From: Azadirachta indica
Taxonomy: Eukaryota > Streptophyta > Magnoliopsida > Sapindales > Meliaceae
Direction: 5' to 3'
Assembly: GCA_022749755.1 (NCBI GenBank)
Contig: CM040451.1
Span: forward strand, 9,437,871-9,501,870
Length of the DNA stretch: 64,000 nt
Below, piece by piece: positions 28,042 to 38,389 of the stretch. Both the position numbers and the translations under genes were made by a program. Each line of letters starts with the position of its first letter. Within the stretch, counting starts at the first letter, position 1. The notes below the pieces were generated by a model. That model was not told the DNA's origin and did not search any database. It worked only from the letters and a program-made list of their open reading frames with translations.

Positions 28042-29457
28042 ATGGCTTCTGTGGCTTTTTTCTTCCTTGGGTTTCTTGTTTTCGCAGGTGAGGTGATTGC
28101 AGTGCAAAGAGATTCCGATGGTTTGGGTGAAATGGTGATGGATGAAGATGAGCTTTTTGGGCTTTTTGAAGTTATGTCTTCACTTCTGGAGGATCCTGGT
28201 TGGGCTGATGTGCATCCTGAGCCATGTACTGATACACCTTGGCCTGGTGTTGAATGTGAGATTGGTGAAGATCTTTCAATCTTTCATGTTACGAAAATTC
28301 ATATTGGCCCTGACGTTATTATCCCAACTTGTAAAATTTCTGCTAATCTATCAGATTCCTTGCTTAAACTTCGTTACTTAAAAACCCTCTCCATTTTTAA
28401 CTGTTTTGTGTCGTCTCCAGTGGTTCTTTCTCCTACTCTTTTTGGTGCACTGTCTTCCTTAGAACATCTAGCTCTCCAATCTAATCCAGCCCTCTCCGGA
28501 GAGATTCCTTCAAGTTTAGCAGAGATTTCTAGCCTCAGGGTTTTGAGTCTTTCACAAAATAATCTACAGGGAAACATTCCCCAAGAGCTTGGTGGGTTAG
28601 TCAATTTGGAGCACCTTGACTTGAGTTACAACAACTTGAGTGGTAAAATCCCTGAAGAAATTGGAGGATTAAAAGGTTTGAGCATTTTGGATTTGAGCTG
28701 GAATAGCATTGAAGGACAGGTGCCATGTTCTCTGGGCATGCTACAACTTCTACAGAAGATTGATTTGAGTTCTAACAGGCTTGTTGGAAGCATACCTCCA
28801 GCTACAGGGAAGCTGAACAGGTTGGTTTTGCTTGACTTGAGTCACAACTCCATAGAGGGTCCAATCCCTGAAACTCTCTCAGGTTTAAAACAGTTACAGT
28901 ACTTAACAGTTGATCACAACCCTATTAATTCTAAGATACCGTTGTTTCTTGGGACCCTTAAAAATCTCACATCAATCAGCTTCTCAGGATGTGGGTTAAC
29001 TGGCCCAGTTCCCAATTTCTTCTCTTCATTGAATAATCTCACTGCACTTTCTCTTGACAACAATAATCTTAGTGGGACAATTCCTCCATATTTAGGGTCA
29101 CTTCCATTGCTAGACCAGTTAAATTTGAGTCACAATCAGCTAAATGGAGAGCTACAATTACCAGAAGAGTTCATTGACAGGCTTGGAAAGAGATTAGATG
29201 TCAAAGGAAATGAAAACCTGTGCACAAGTAAAAAGCTATACTTGAAGAAAAACATTTCTATGTATCTAGAAATCCCTCCTTGTGCGGGTACAAAAGAAAA
29301 CGGTAACAACAAAACTTTTCAAGAATACCCAGATGATTCATCCTGTTACCATGGGAAGATAATTTCAAATGCTGCTGCTGCTCAATGGTTGAATCAGAAG
29401 AAGCTCATTGTATCATCTACTTCTGTTTTCTGTTGGCTGAGTTTTGTCTTGTTGTGA
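28042..29457 (+). CDS. LRR receptor-like protein of the RLP29 / Piriformospora-indica-insensitive 2 type, 471 aa
   Basis: Single exon. I chose the ATG at 28042 (MASVAFFFLGFLVFAGEVIAVQ) because it gives a clean signal peptide; an in-frame ATG at 27979 would add 21 residues. After the signal comes an acidic helix-like stretch with ELFGLFEVMSSL and the N-cap EPCTDTPWPGVEC, typical of this group. About ten plant-type LRRs (LxxLxLSxNxLxGxIP) follow, roughly residues 100-375. There is then a Cys-containing C-cap (NENLCTS), a second Cys cluster, and a hydrophobic tail (VSSTSVFCWLSFVLL) preceded by small residues (SNAAAA). The tail could be a GPI-anchor signal or a membrane anchor. There is no kinase domain. 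Family members sit at the cell surface; PII-2 is known from root interaction with the fungus Piriformospora indica. The ligand here is unknown. Confidence 0.88.
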   Translation: MASVAFFFLGFLVFAGEVIAVQRDSDGLGEMVMDEDELFGLFEVMSSLLEDPGWADVHPEPCTDTPWPGVECEIGEDLSIFHVTKIHIGPDVIIPTCKISANLSDSLLKLRYLKTLSIFNCFVSSPVVLSPTLFGALSSLEHLALQSNPALSGEIPSSLAEISSLRVLSLSQNNLQGNIPQELGGLVNLEHLDLSYNNLSGKIPEEIGGLKGLSILDLSWNSIEGQVPCSLGMLQLLQKIDLSSNRLVGSIPPATGKLNRLVLLDLSHNSIEGPIPETLSGLKQLQYLTVDHNPINSKIPLFLGTLKNLTSISFSGCGLTGPVPNFFSSLNNLTALSLDNNNLSGTIPPYLGSLPLLDQLNLSHNQLNGELQLPEEFIDRLGKRLDVKGNENLCTSKKLYLKKNISMYLEIPPCAGTKENGNNKTFQEYPDDSSCYHGKIISNAAAAQWLNQKKLIVSSTSVFCWLSFVLL

Positions 29458-31831
29458 CAACATTGTCATAAACTAGAACAAAATGAAAGTGTACTGTACA
29501 TTACATTTACATCGTTAATTAACTAGTTGGAAGTGGATTTGCAGAGAGAAGGTTGAGAAAGCATTTATTTTGGTCGATTTCGTTAGGTTGGTATTGATCA
29601 TGTTGTGTAATAAAAATTAAGGAGAGCAGGCCACAGCCAGATGGGCCAGTCTGTGACACATCAGTGGCTGGCTACTATTGTCTGTAATTTGTAACAGCCT
29701 TTGGGCTAAAAGTGAAGCAGAATTGTCGGATCTGAATATGAACAGCATTTATCACCTCTTCACAGGAACAAATAAAAGATAAACATTTTAAAATCCATTA
29801 TATTATAAAATTATCCCAGTTAAAAATAAGAATTGAATAATTGTTAATGAAATTTCTGCGAACGTATGATATTATTTTTAGCCAATCTAAAGTTCTTCAT
29901 AAAAACATTATGGTTTTTTCGTACTGGAAGCCCAACCAATGCATTTTTGAAAAAGTATTCATCGTGTGTACTTCTAAAATTTGAAGTACCCCTAAAGTTT
30001 TTACCAATATCCCATTAACCTTGAAGGTTTAAAAATATATCTGTTAAGTTCATTAGTTAATTAAAATAATAAAAAAAATTTTTTTTACGATAATAACCCT
30101 AGTGACAAATTATTTATTATTTTATTACGTATTATTACTTTTAATTAATAACTAGATAATTAAAAAGATTTTTAATAACAAAAAAAAAGCATTTACTAAT
30201 GTTCTTTTAACTGGCCTACTGTTAACAACGATGGGTATGACATATTTTTATAATTTTTTTTATTATCAACACTTTTGAATTATTTAATTATTAATTAAAA
30301 GTAATAACATATAATAAAATAATAAAAATTTTTATATAATTAACATTTTATAGTATAATCACACATTAAATATAATCATGTATTAATTTTATGTTTTATT
30401 TATTGTTTTGTTAATTTCATAATTTAAATAGATTTTTGCTTGTGTGATGTGGTGTTTAATTACTTTTTTTATCTCTAAAATATAAAATTCATTGATATCT
30501 TAGTTAACAAATGGAATAAATGGGTAAATTTGTAAACCTCAGGTAAGTAATGGATTATTACCAAAAATTTTAGGGGATAATCGGGAATTTGCACAATTGA
30601 AGTGTAGATGTAAAAAATTATTTTCAATATCCATGCCAATGTCTTAAAAATTTATTGACTGATTTACAAGAATTAAGACATCATTGAAAATAATAGTTTG
30701 TCATAATTAATTGAATTAGTTATAGAAGTGAATATCGTATTTATAAAATATATTTTAAATTATTTATTATCTTCTTAGTTGTTGAATTTTCTCTCTAAAA
30801 AGAGATTGGTAAATGGTAAAACTCTTTGAAAGCATTATTAAATAATACAATTTTTCCCCTATTCTAGAAGTTCTTGGAGCATGCTCTTGTACAGTGGGTG
30901 TTCACGCGAGTGTATATAGGTTTGGAGAATTTTTAATTCAAGTATGAATGTGTAGCTTAGCTTGAAATACTTTTGATGTTTAGATGTTTGCTTATAAAAT
31001 TATCAAACCTTGAACATATAGCACAAATTCCCACATCCATAATTTGCTATTTATGCTCTCTCTTTCTCTTATCGAGCTGCTTGGCTTTAAAGATTTAATC
31101 AGTTAGATCCTTCATTGGCTAAGTACAGACATTGATTAATTTTCTTCCATTTTCTGTAAAAGCTTGAAAAATGAAACCCTTCGGAGAAGAAAGATCGAGC
31201 CATTATATATATAGCCATCATCACCACATTGTCATGTCGTGAAAACTGCCAATTGTATATATATAGTTTGTTTTACTCGACGACATGTGAAGTTGCTAGA
31301 CATACATTAATTATTTTACACTTTTTTCCACTTCACATATTGTGGAATAGCTTATTAGCTTCTTTTCACCAATATCTCTCAAAGTTCTTACGAGAAAGAT
31401 GATATTTTCAATCACATTACAAGTCTATAAAAAGTACAAAACCTTGCCTTATAAGTAATTAAACGGTTGATCTAAATGTTAATTATTTTTTGATATTTTC
31501 ATTTTCCACAAGTTCACTATTCAACAAAGACTGCTATTCAAAATTGATGTGATCTAAATTTTTAATTCATATATAGCTTCTATGAATTAGAAATTATAAT
31601 AATTCCAAGATTTAAACTTATTGGCAAAATGACAGTGATCTTCATGTGCAATGGAAAATGTTCGAAGTATCCCAAAAGGCTTACCGAGTATTCTAAGAAT
31701 ATTCATTACAGTAAGAAATTAGGTGAGTTTAGATTAGCACTAGATGCTAATTCTTTAAACACTGCGCAAAAGCTAAAACTTTACCATCATAAAATCGTAT
31801 ATGTTCAAATCTCCAGAACCAAAATCTTCAT
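29458..31831. other. Intergenic with a decayed palindromic element
   Basis: The 3' flank of the LRR gene is followed by AT-rich DNA. Positions ~29970-30600 form a large imperfect inverted repeat (own entry). The remainder to 31831 shows no gene; a small plus-strand ORF at 31629-31898 runs into the first unit of the 191-bp array and is not recognisable. Confidence 0.55.
29970..30600. mobile_element. Old palindromic (MITE-like) element
   Basis: The left arm (ACCCCTAAAGTTTTTACCAA, then TATCCCATTAACC) is mirrored by the right arm ending TTACCAAAAATTTTAGGGG near 30556-30575. Arms of about 80-100 bases match at roughly 70 percent by eye. The interior is AT-rich and noncoding. The wording of the arms resembles the MITE at 14961-15224. 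I could not fix the exact ends or a target duplication. Confidence 0.5.
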
Positions 31832-32535
31832 TAGCATCATCAAACTGCTAGCCATGGTGTCTGGAGGAGAGCTGTCCAATATTTTCAACCAATCCTGAAC
31901 TCCATGCAATCACCACCATCTGTAGAATCCGAACCAACAGCAGCCCTCTCTGAAGCCAGCTCTAGACTTGAAAATGTGTTACCTGATACGAACTTGCCAT
32001 TTTTCAAGCGGCTAAAGTTGGCTAGCATCATCAAACTGCTAGCCATGGTGTCTGGAGGAGAGCTGTCCAATATTTTCAACCAATCCTGAACTCCATGCAA
32101 TCACCACCATCTGTAGAATCCGAACCAACAGCAGCCCTCTCTGAAGCCAGCTCTAGACTTGAAAATGTGTTACCTGATACGAACTTGCCATTTTTCAAGC
32201 GGCTAAAGTTGGCTAGCATCATCAAACTGCTAGCCATGGTGTCTGGAGGAGAGCTGTCCAATATTTTCAACCAATCCTGAACTCCATGCAATCACCACCA
32301 TCTGTAGAATCCGAACCAACAGCAGCCCTCTCTGAAGCCAGCTCTAGACTTGAAAATGTGTTACCTGATACGAACTTGCCATTTTTCAAGCGGCTAAAGT
32401 TGGCTAGCATCATCAAACTGCTAGCCATGGTGTCTGGAGGAGAGCTGTCCAATATTTTCAACCAATCCTGAACTCCATGCAATCACCACCATCTGTAGAA
32501 TCCGAACCAACAGCAGCCCTCTCTAAAGCCAGCTC
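31832..32535. repeat. 191-bp tandem array, about 3.7 copies, built from the 5' end of a MATE gene
   Basis: Units start at 31832, 32023, 32214 and 32405; the last is cut at about 32535. The first three copies appear identical by eye, and the ORFs they carry (61 codons on plus, 71 on minus) translate identically. Each unit contains a MATE N-terminal coding piece (SSRLENVLPDTNLPFFKRL, clearly related to [18 protein letters not shown] of the intact gene at 42664) fused to a short non-MATE tail. Units join within a GCTAGC word present at both ends. The near-perfect identity suggests recent amplification or an assembly collapse or expansion. Confidence 0.92.
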
Positions 32536-34462
32536 CTCTTCCAGCTGGCTGCACCCGCAGTTTTTGTTTACTTAGTCAAGAACGCAATGTCCCTCTCCAC
32601 TTGCCTTTTCTGCAGCCACCTCGGCGATTTTAAATTCGCTGCCGCCTCTCTCGGCAACAACGGAATCCAGCTCTTCGCCTACGGCCTAATGGTAACCATC
32701 AGATTTGTCTATTAGGGTTTTCTTTTTTGGTTACATTTACTAACTCAATTTGTTGCGTGCATGCATGCAGCTAGGCGTGGGAAGTGCAGTGGAAACTCTG
32801 TGTGGGCAAGCCTATGGTGGCCACAGATACGAAATGCTAGGGATATATCTTCCAAGAGCAACAATTGTTCTGCTTCTAATAGGACTCCCAGTGATGATGA
32901 TTTACATTTTTTCTATACCCATCTTGATCTTACTAGGTGAATCAACGGAAGTGGCTTCAGCTGCTGCAGTTTTTGTTTACGGTCCGATCCCAGAAATCTT
33001 TGCTTACGCAGTGAACTTCCCCATAAAAAAATACCTCCGAGCACAAAGCATTGTTGCTCCAAGTGCTTACATATCAGCTTCTACTTTTGTACTGCATATT
33101 TTGTTAAGCTGGTTGGCTGTTTACAAATTAGGCATGCGGTTGATTGGTGCATCGTTGGTCTTGAGCCTATAATGGTGGATCGTAGTTGGGGTCCATATTG
33201 GTTACATCTTGATGAGCGGTCAGTGTAAGCACAGTGGACTGGTTTAAGCGTGATGGCATTCTCAGGAATTGGGGAACTTCTGAAACTGTGGGAGCATCAG
33301 CGGTGATGCTGTGCTTGGAGACATGGTATTTTCTGATACTTGTTCTCATTGCTGGGTTGCTGGACAATCCTGAGCTTGCCCTGTACTCTCTCTCTCTGTT
33401 TTGTAAGAATATTTTCATATTTCCATTAAAGACAATCCTGAAAATAAGCGTACAAACATTAATCCAACCATCAAGAACTAAGCATTTCCACTGTATGAAA
33501 AATCAACAAGGACTAGGTGTACATTCCCATCAAGAAATATTCTGTTTTGTAACAATATTTTTAAGAAACTTTTTTAGTTTCTTTGCTTATACTATGGATA
33601 TGCAGCACGGCTGTATCTGGGTTGGCGTTCATGGTCTCGGTTGGGTTCAATGCTGGTGCAAGGTTAGTAACTTTTGCTGCAAGGTTAAAATCTGTAGTTT
33701 AGTGGTCAAATTAATTAATTGAAGCTGCAGTGTGAGAGTGAGCAATGAGCTTGGAGCTGGGAATCCCAAATCAGCAGCATTCTCTGTAGTAATGGTGAAT
33801 TTGATTTCATTGATTTTTGCTGTAATCTTTGCTGTGATTGTACTCTCTCTTCGCCGTGTTATCAGCTAGGCCTTCACCAGTAGTGAGACAGTGGCCACTA
33901 CAGTTTCAGAACTCTGTCCACTCTTGGCTGTCACTCTTATTCTCAATGGTGTTCAACCTGTCTTATCAGGTATTAATCAAAGGAAAGAATTACCAGTTCA
34001 TAATAAATTAACATTTTGAATTTGTACTGGTACTAATAATAACTGTAAATACATAAATGTATCATGATTATGAAATATTAGGAGTTGCTGTGGGATGTGG
34101 ATGACAATCATTTGTGGCATATGTGAATGTGGGATGTTATTATGTGGTTGGAATTCCACTGGACTGTCTTCTTGGCTTCATTTTTAACTTTGGGCTTAAG
34201 GTAAATTAAATTAAATTTACTACATTACAATGAATTAACCTCATACTGAGACTTAGATTCCAAGTTTAAAAAATCTCTTGCAACTCTCATATATAAACTG
34301 GTATTCTTAATTATACCAATTGAACTTAACTAATTAGTACTCTTGCAACTAACCAATAATTATTTTTCAAAATTTAATGAATGGTGTGGGATGATAGGAG
34401 CAACAGCTATGCAAACCATTGTTTTACTGTGGGTGACATTTCGAACGGATTGGAATAAAGAG
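31904..34462 (+). pseudogene. Decayed MATE/DETOXIFICATION carrier (DTX40-type), six of seven exons recognisable
   Basis: Relics of exons match the intact gene at 42664-46306 in order: exon 1 remainder ~32533-32691, exon 2 32771-33402, exon 3 33606-33662, exon 4 33731-33969, exon 5 34082-34200 and exon 6 ~34376-34462. The N-terminal piece is trapped in the 191-bp array, and the last array copy is joined out of frame to [14 protein letters not shown]. Further lesions are TAA in exon 2 (after LVLSL, near 33170), frameshifts around 33230-33300, a TAG replacing Tyr in the ISYAFTS segment (near 33868), and a TGA in exon 5 (near 34102). Much sequence is still readable, for example [14 protein letters not shown] and [16 protein letters not shown], so inactivation is not ancient. 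The terminal exon is missing here; a matching one lies at 37720. Confidence 0.93.
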
Positions 34463-34574
34463 GTATATTAAGTAAATTGCAACTCTATACATGCTAACAT
34501 TAATCTTAGTTTTTATATACGAGAATTTTATATAAGAGTTGGTCTTCTTAGCTATTATACAGAGAATGGAATTT

Positions 34575-34655
34575 ATGCAACAGAAGGCAGCTGGATCACT
34601 GCGGCCACCTGGTCGACCACGAAAGAAACGATCGAGTTCGATGACAGAGGACTAG
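34575..34655 (+). other. Short AT-hook-like coding relic, possibly a MULE transposase tail
   Basis: The open frame from the ATG at 34575 reads a short basic peptide with RPPGRPRKKRSSS and stops at TAG 34653-34655. It is preceded by an AG acceptor-like site at about 34560. GRPRKKR-type tails are common at the C-terminus of plant Mutator-like transposases and in AT-hook proteins. Nothing else of a transposase is visible nearby, so this is a tentative relic. Confidence 0.35.
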
Positions 34656-34798
34656 TAACCTATTGTTGTGGGAATCCAGGAAACTATATAGTTTAATCAA
34701 ATTAGTAATGGTAACTATGTCTACTATGATGACAAATACATAAATGAAAATTTTATTTTAATCTCTGGGCATGGAGGTCTACAAATTACATGATGAAG

Positions 34799-35489
34799 TT
34801 ATTCGAGTATCCACAATATTGACTGTATGCTAAAGGCCACACCTGTTTTACAAAAGGTAGCAAAGTGCTCAAAATTTCTTCCAATTAGATGGTAGTTGGC
34901 ACCAAACTGATCTTTTCGTTCTAGTTCATTATACGCCAACGTCACAACTTCACTGGGTGACTTCACAGTTCCACCATGCTGTTCTGTAAACCAACGAATT
35001 GTTTGGTCTTCATAATTATAGACATATAGGGAGTGGCCATCCAAGAAGCAGTCAAGGCAAGTTTTGATGATTCCATCACTAGATCCTTTCTTGTAGCCGC
35101 AGTTTTGGCACTCAGATGTGTTCCTTGCAGAGGAGTTACTTGACTTAAAGCCGGGTTTATTTCTACATCCAATGACATGAATGACCATGGCATTGCCCAC
35201 ATATATTCCTGATCATAAAACAAAACACAAATAACTATTGGATTTGCTAAAAGATATATACATTGTAGCTAGCACAAAGTATTGATTCATTGGTAGTGAA
35301 GCAACTAATTAGCATTTATAAGAATAAAAAATAATTGTGAGAAATTAAACTTGAGATTAAAGGAGTAAAAAGACAGCTAATTAATTATTACGTACCATGG
35401 TGAAAATATAATCCTTTCAACCTCTCAGAGCAGATGTGATCTCCAGGATTCAGCTTTTCTCTTGTGATTGCTCTGCATAGATTAAACAT
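34799..35489 (-). CDS. LRAT/NC-domain protein (LEAD-SENSITIVE 1-like), 167 aa, catalytic Cys replaced by Phe
   Basis: Two exons, 35396-35489 and 34799-35208, give 504 bp in frame. The start at 35489 reads MFNLCRAITREKLNPGDHICSERL. The LRAT/NlpC-P60 signature is clear: KLNPGDHI, FHHGIYVG with His31, VIHVIGC with His42, a Cys-rich middle (CQNCGYKKGS, LDCFLDGHSLYVYNY) and the C-terminal NxEHFATFCKTG. In typical family members that last motif is NCEHFA or NCEDFA, with the nucleophilic Cys; here it is NFEHFA, with Phe144 encoded by TTT at 34873-34871 where TGT is expected. A single G-to-T change explains it. The plant family is poorly characterised; LEAD-SENSITIVE 1 is a named member. With the Cys gone it should lack acyltransferase or thiol-hydrolase activity. 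The gene lies between two MATE relics on the opposite strand. It could be a decaying copy or a pseudoenzyme. Confidence 0.85.
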
Positions 35490-35744
35490 TTTTATGCATC
35501 TCTTTCAATCTTTGCTTGCTCAATTTTATTTGCTTTTAAACACCACGTTAATTTGCTTACAAATTTATAGAAATATCTTCATATACATGCGATATGAAAT
35601 TTCAAAGAGATTATCATTTCATTTGATCTCCTATTTGGGAATGTTAAATACACTCTGCATTAATTAATTTATTGGTGCATGAAAATTCCAATAGATATTG
35701 AGCTGTAAACATATATGATAGATATAATACATGATCGCTGTTAT

Positions 35745-36060
35745 AGGGTGTTGTGAATATTATTAGATGCTGGCACTATGAAAGGAATTAATTCTTATTA
35801 TTCTAACAAGACAGCATTAAAATTTTTATTCTTCAATTGCTTTAGAATAAATTTTCTAACCATAAATTAATTAATGCATAAGGTGTTGTGAATATTATTA
35901 GATACCGACACCATAAATTAGACTAAAGAACTAGGCCTACCGAGATAAAGTTAAGCTTGATAACTAGTGGAAATATATATTCTTGTTATTCTAACAAGAT
36001 AGTGTTAAACATTTTTATTCTTATTGCTTTAGAATAATATTTCTAATTGCAAATATAAAT
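35745..36060. repeat. Two degenerate direct copies sharing a GGTGTTGTGAATATTATTAG start
   Basis: Copy 1 starts at about 35745 and copy 2 at 35881. Both begin AGGTGTTGTGAATATTA, contain TTATTCTAACAAGA and end with CTTTAGAATAA followed by TTTCTAA. Copy 2 has an extra ~45 bases (near 35918-35965). Noncoding and of unknown nature. Confidence 0.7.
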
Positions 36061-36879
36061 GGATGGTAAGTAATGATAGTCATATATGTTATAGAACTTG
36101 TCATACTCCATAATTAATTAAGTAGATGCATTAGATAAGTAGCTGAAATTTACAGAATTCTTGATGTTGGGTAAATTTGGGATCAATGTTGGTTCTTTTA
36201 TCACGTTTTTTCAAGGTTAAAATGAAAATTCGCTTTGCATTAATAACTGAAAATGGGCAGTTCAATTGCGCAATGCCTGATATCACTATAAATTACATGC
36301 TTGTTGAAATATAAAACTACTGGCAACAACGGATATAGTATGAATTAGTTATGATTCTTGTATTATAATAAACTTTATTCGAAAATATTGGAGGCTTAAC
36401 GGGTGATCAAGATTGATTATAGGCCGGATTTAATAGTAATAAAATTTACTTATTTTTTAATATATTAATAATCTTCATTAATTTACATTTTTCATAATAA
36501 ATTTCTTTCATTGTTAGGTTTAAATTCTTCTATATAAATACATAGTTTCAAATATTCGGAAAATGGAAATGTTATGGATAGAGTAAATATTATAATAATA
36601 ATTAGATATTATAAAGATATTATCTATTGATAATTTATTTTTTAAAAGAATTGATGATTAGTTATATTTTTATTTTTATGTTGTAGGCATTATATTGGAT
36701 TGGCACTACAAATTTTAAGTTAAGAGATAAAATTTCGTGAAATTTGATGGTTTCTTATGATAATTGTTCATATAAATTATTTGTTATTGCCATCGGTTTT
36801 ATGCATTAAATTTTGTGTACTTAAATTAGTTTACTATTTTTTTATTAGAATATTGATCCGTAAGGTATTTATTAATATA

Positions 36880-37345
36880 TTTTATGTGAAAATATTGTAG
36901 ATAGTTAAATTTATATAATAAAAAGTCTTTAACTTTGTTAAAAAGAAATAAAAATAGGTATATAAAAATATTGTATTGCTTCTTTATTTTACCAGTCAGT
37001 CCATATTTCTTCCATTTTATATTTTATTACCAAAAGCAAGGGATATATACTTTAACACTTTACAACTCTTTCTTGTCTCTTATTGTTAGATACATCTTCT
37101 AAAAGATATATTAATATAATTTTTTTTAATCTTGTAGATTTTTTAAATACTAAATTGATAATGCGATCTAGTAATATCATTAAAAAAAAAATTTTGAAAA
37201 ACCCAACAATTACTTACAAAAAAAAATAGAGGTGTTGCGGGATCCAAAGTTTTTTTTTTTTTATATATATATTAGAATTAAAAATAGAATATATAAATTA
37301 ATTAGATTTTGTGCATCCTTATTTTAATTCTCTCTTGGCTCTCAC
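36880..37345. repeat. Diverged direct repeat, copy A (partner at about 38390-38850)
   Basis: Shared ordered words include ATATTG-AGATAGT(T/C)AAATTTAT, ACTTTACAA, TTGTAGATTTTTTAA, CTAAATTGAT followed by ATCTA, and ATAAATTAAT-AGATTTTGTG. The partner shows the same words in the same order at 38390-38850. The two copies flank the MATE tail remnant and probably mark a local duplication. Confidence 0.6.
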
Positions 37346-37788
37346 TCTTGGTATTCCTAATTATACCAATCGATCTTAATTAATTCGTACTCTCGTAATC
37401 AATAATTATTTTTTAAAATTGGAATTAACATTTGTTTAATTAAGCTGGGATTATGGTGTGGGATGATAGGAGGAACAGCTATGCAACCATTATTTAGAGG
37501 TAAGTAAATAATGCAATATATATCCAGGCCAACATATTAGCTTTAATTTCATCTTAGTTTATATTCAAAAATTATAAAAATTTGTATTTTTAATATTATT
37601 ACTTTTTTCTAATTAAATACATGAAAAATATTTTTCTTAATTGTGATGTACAAACAAAGCTGAAGCTAGCATTGAGAATTGACAACAATTAATTAATGAA
37701 AATCCAGTTTGGATTGCAGGTAGAGAAAGCAAAGATGCGTTTGGATAAATGGGACAACAAGAAGATTAAACCTCTTGTGAAAAGTTGA
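37332..37788 (+). pseudogene. Remnant of a second MATE copy: end of an intron, partial exon 6 and an intact-looking last exon
   Basis: Positions ~37332-37448 match the intron before exon 6 of the pseudogene at 31904 (compare 34278-34375). They are followed by a truncated exon 6 (TGGGATGATAGGAGGAACAGC, deleted before GAG|GT at about 37499). The last exon at 37720-37788 reads VEKAKMRLDKWDNKKIKPL and ends KS-stop, aligned with [19 protein letters not shown] of the intact gene. No upstream exons are present. The remnant suggests that unequal exchange or an insertion separated it from the pseudogene 3 kb to the left. Confidence 0.85.
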
Positions 37789-37836
37789 TCCATCATCATC
37801 AACTTAATAGCCACCAACTATCAACTACCAACTACC

Positions 37837-37871
<35 letters not shown>

Positions 37872-38389
37872 ATGTAAGTTTGTTTTGTGCCGACACCATT
37901 ATCAAATTTTAATTTTCAACTATTTTTGGGCTATAAATGCTTTTTATAATGTTATTATTATTATTGACATGATAATCAAATATACACAAACAATTAGATA
38001 TTAATTTTATTGATACTACTCCCTTCCACTTAATTTGAGAAATTGAAAAATATTCTATAAACACTAATTTTTTTTCCGTTATACTCATATTTTTTTTTAT
38101 TAATCTTTAATATTATAATATTAAATTTTTTAAAAAAATATTACATATTATATGTATAATTTATTAATATTATATTAAAAATTTATAGAAAGTCGAGAGT
38201 TTTTATCGATTTTAGTTGAGCGCTGGCCAAAAGTTTGTGCTCAATTTAGACGATATTTACCCTCAATTTAAAATAAATTATACTCATATTTAAATATAAT
38301 AGATCTCACGTATGGTAAATAATCTCATACACAATTATAACATATCAATTTAAATATGCTCTAAAAGAGTTATATTATAAGATAATTTT

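Noticed and set aside
31885..32482. CRISPR-like appearance of regularly spaced repeats
   Set aside because: Units are contiguous 191-bp tandem copies without unique spacers, in a plant genome; they derive from a MATE exon.
33234..33722. 162-codon ORF in the MATE pseudogene
   Set aside because: It mixes a frame-shifted MATE piece (MLCLETWYF) with intron sequence; it is not a gene.
37842..37868. (AT)n tracts as possible origins or matrix attachment sites
   Set aside because: Simple microsatellites are frequent throughout the window; nothing beyond composition supports a function.
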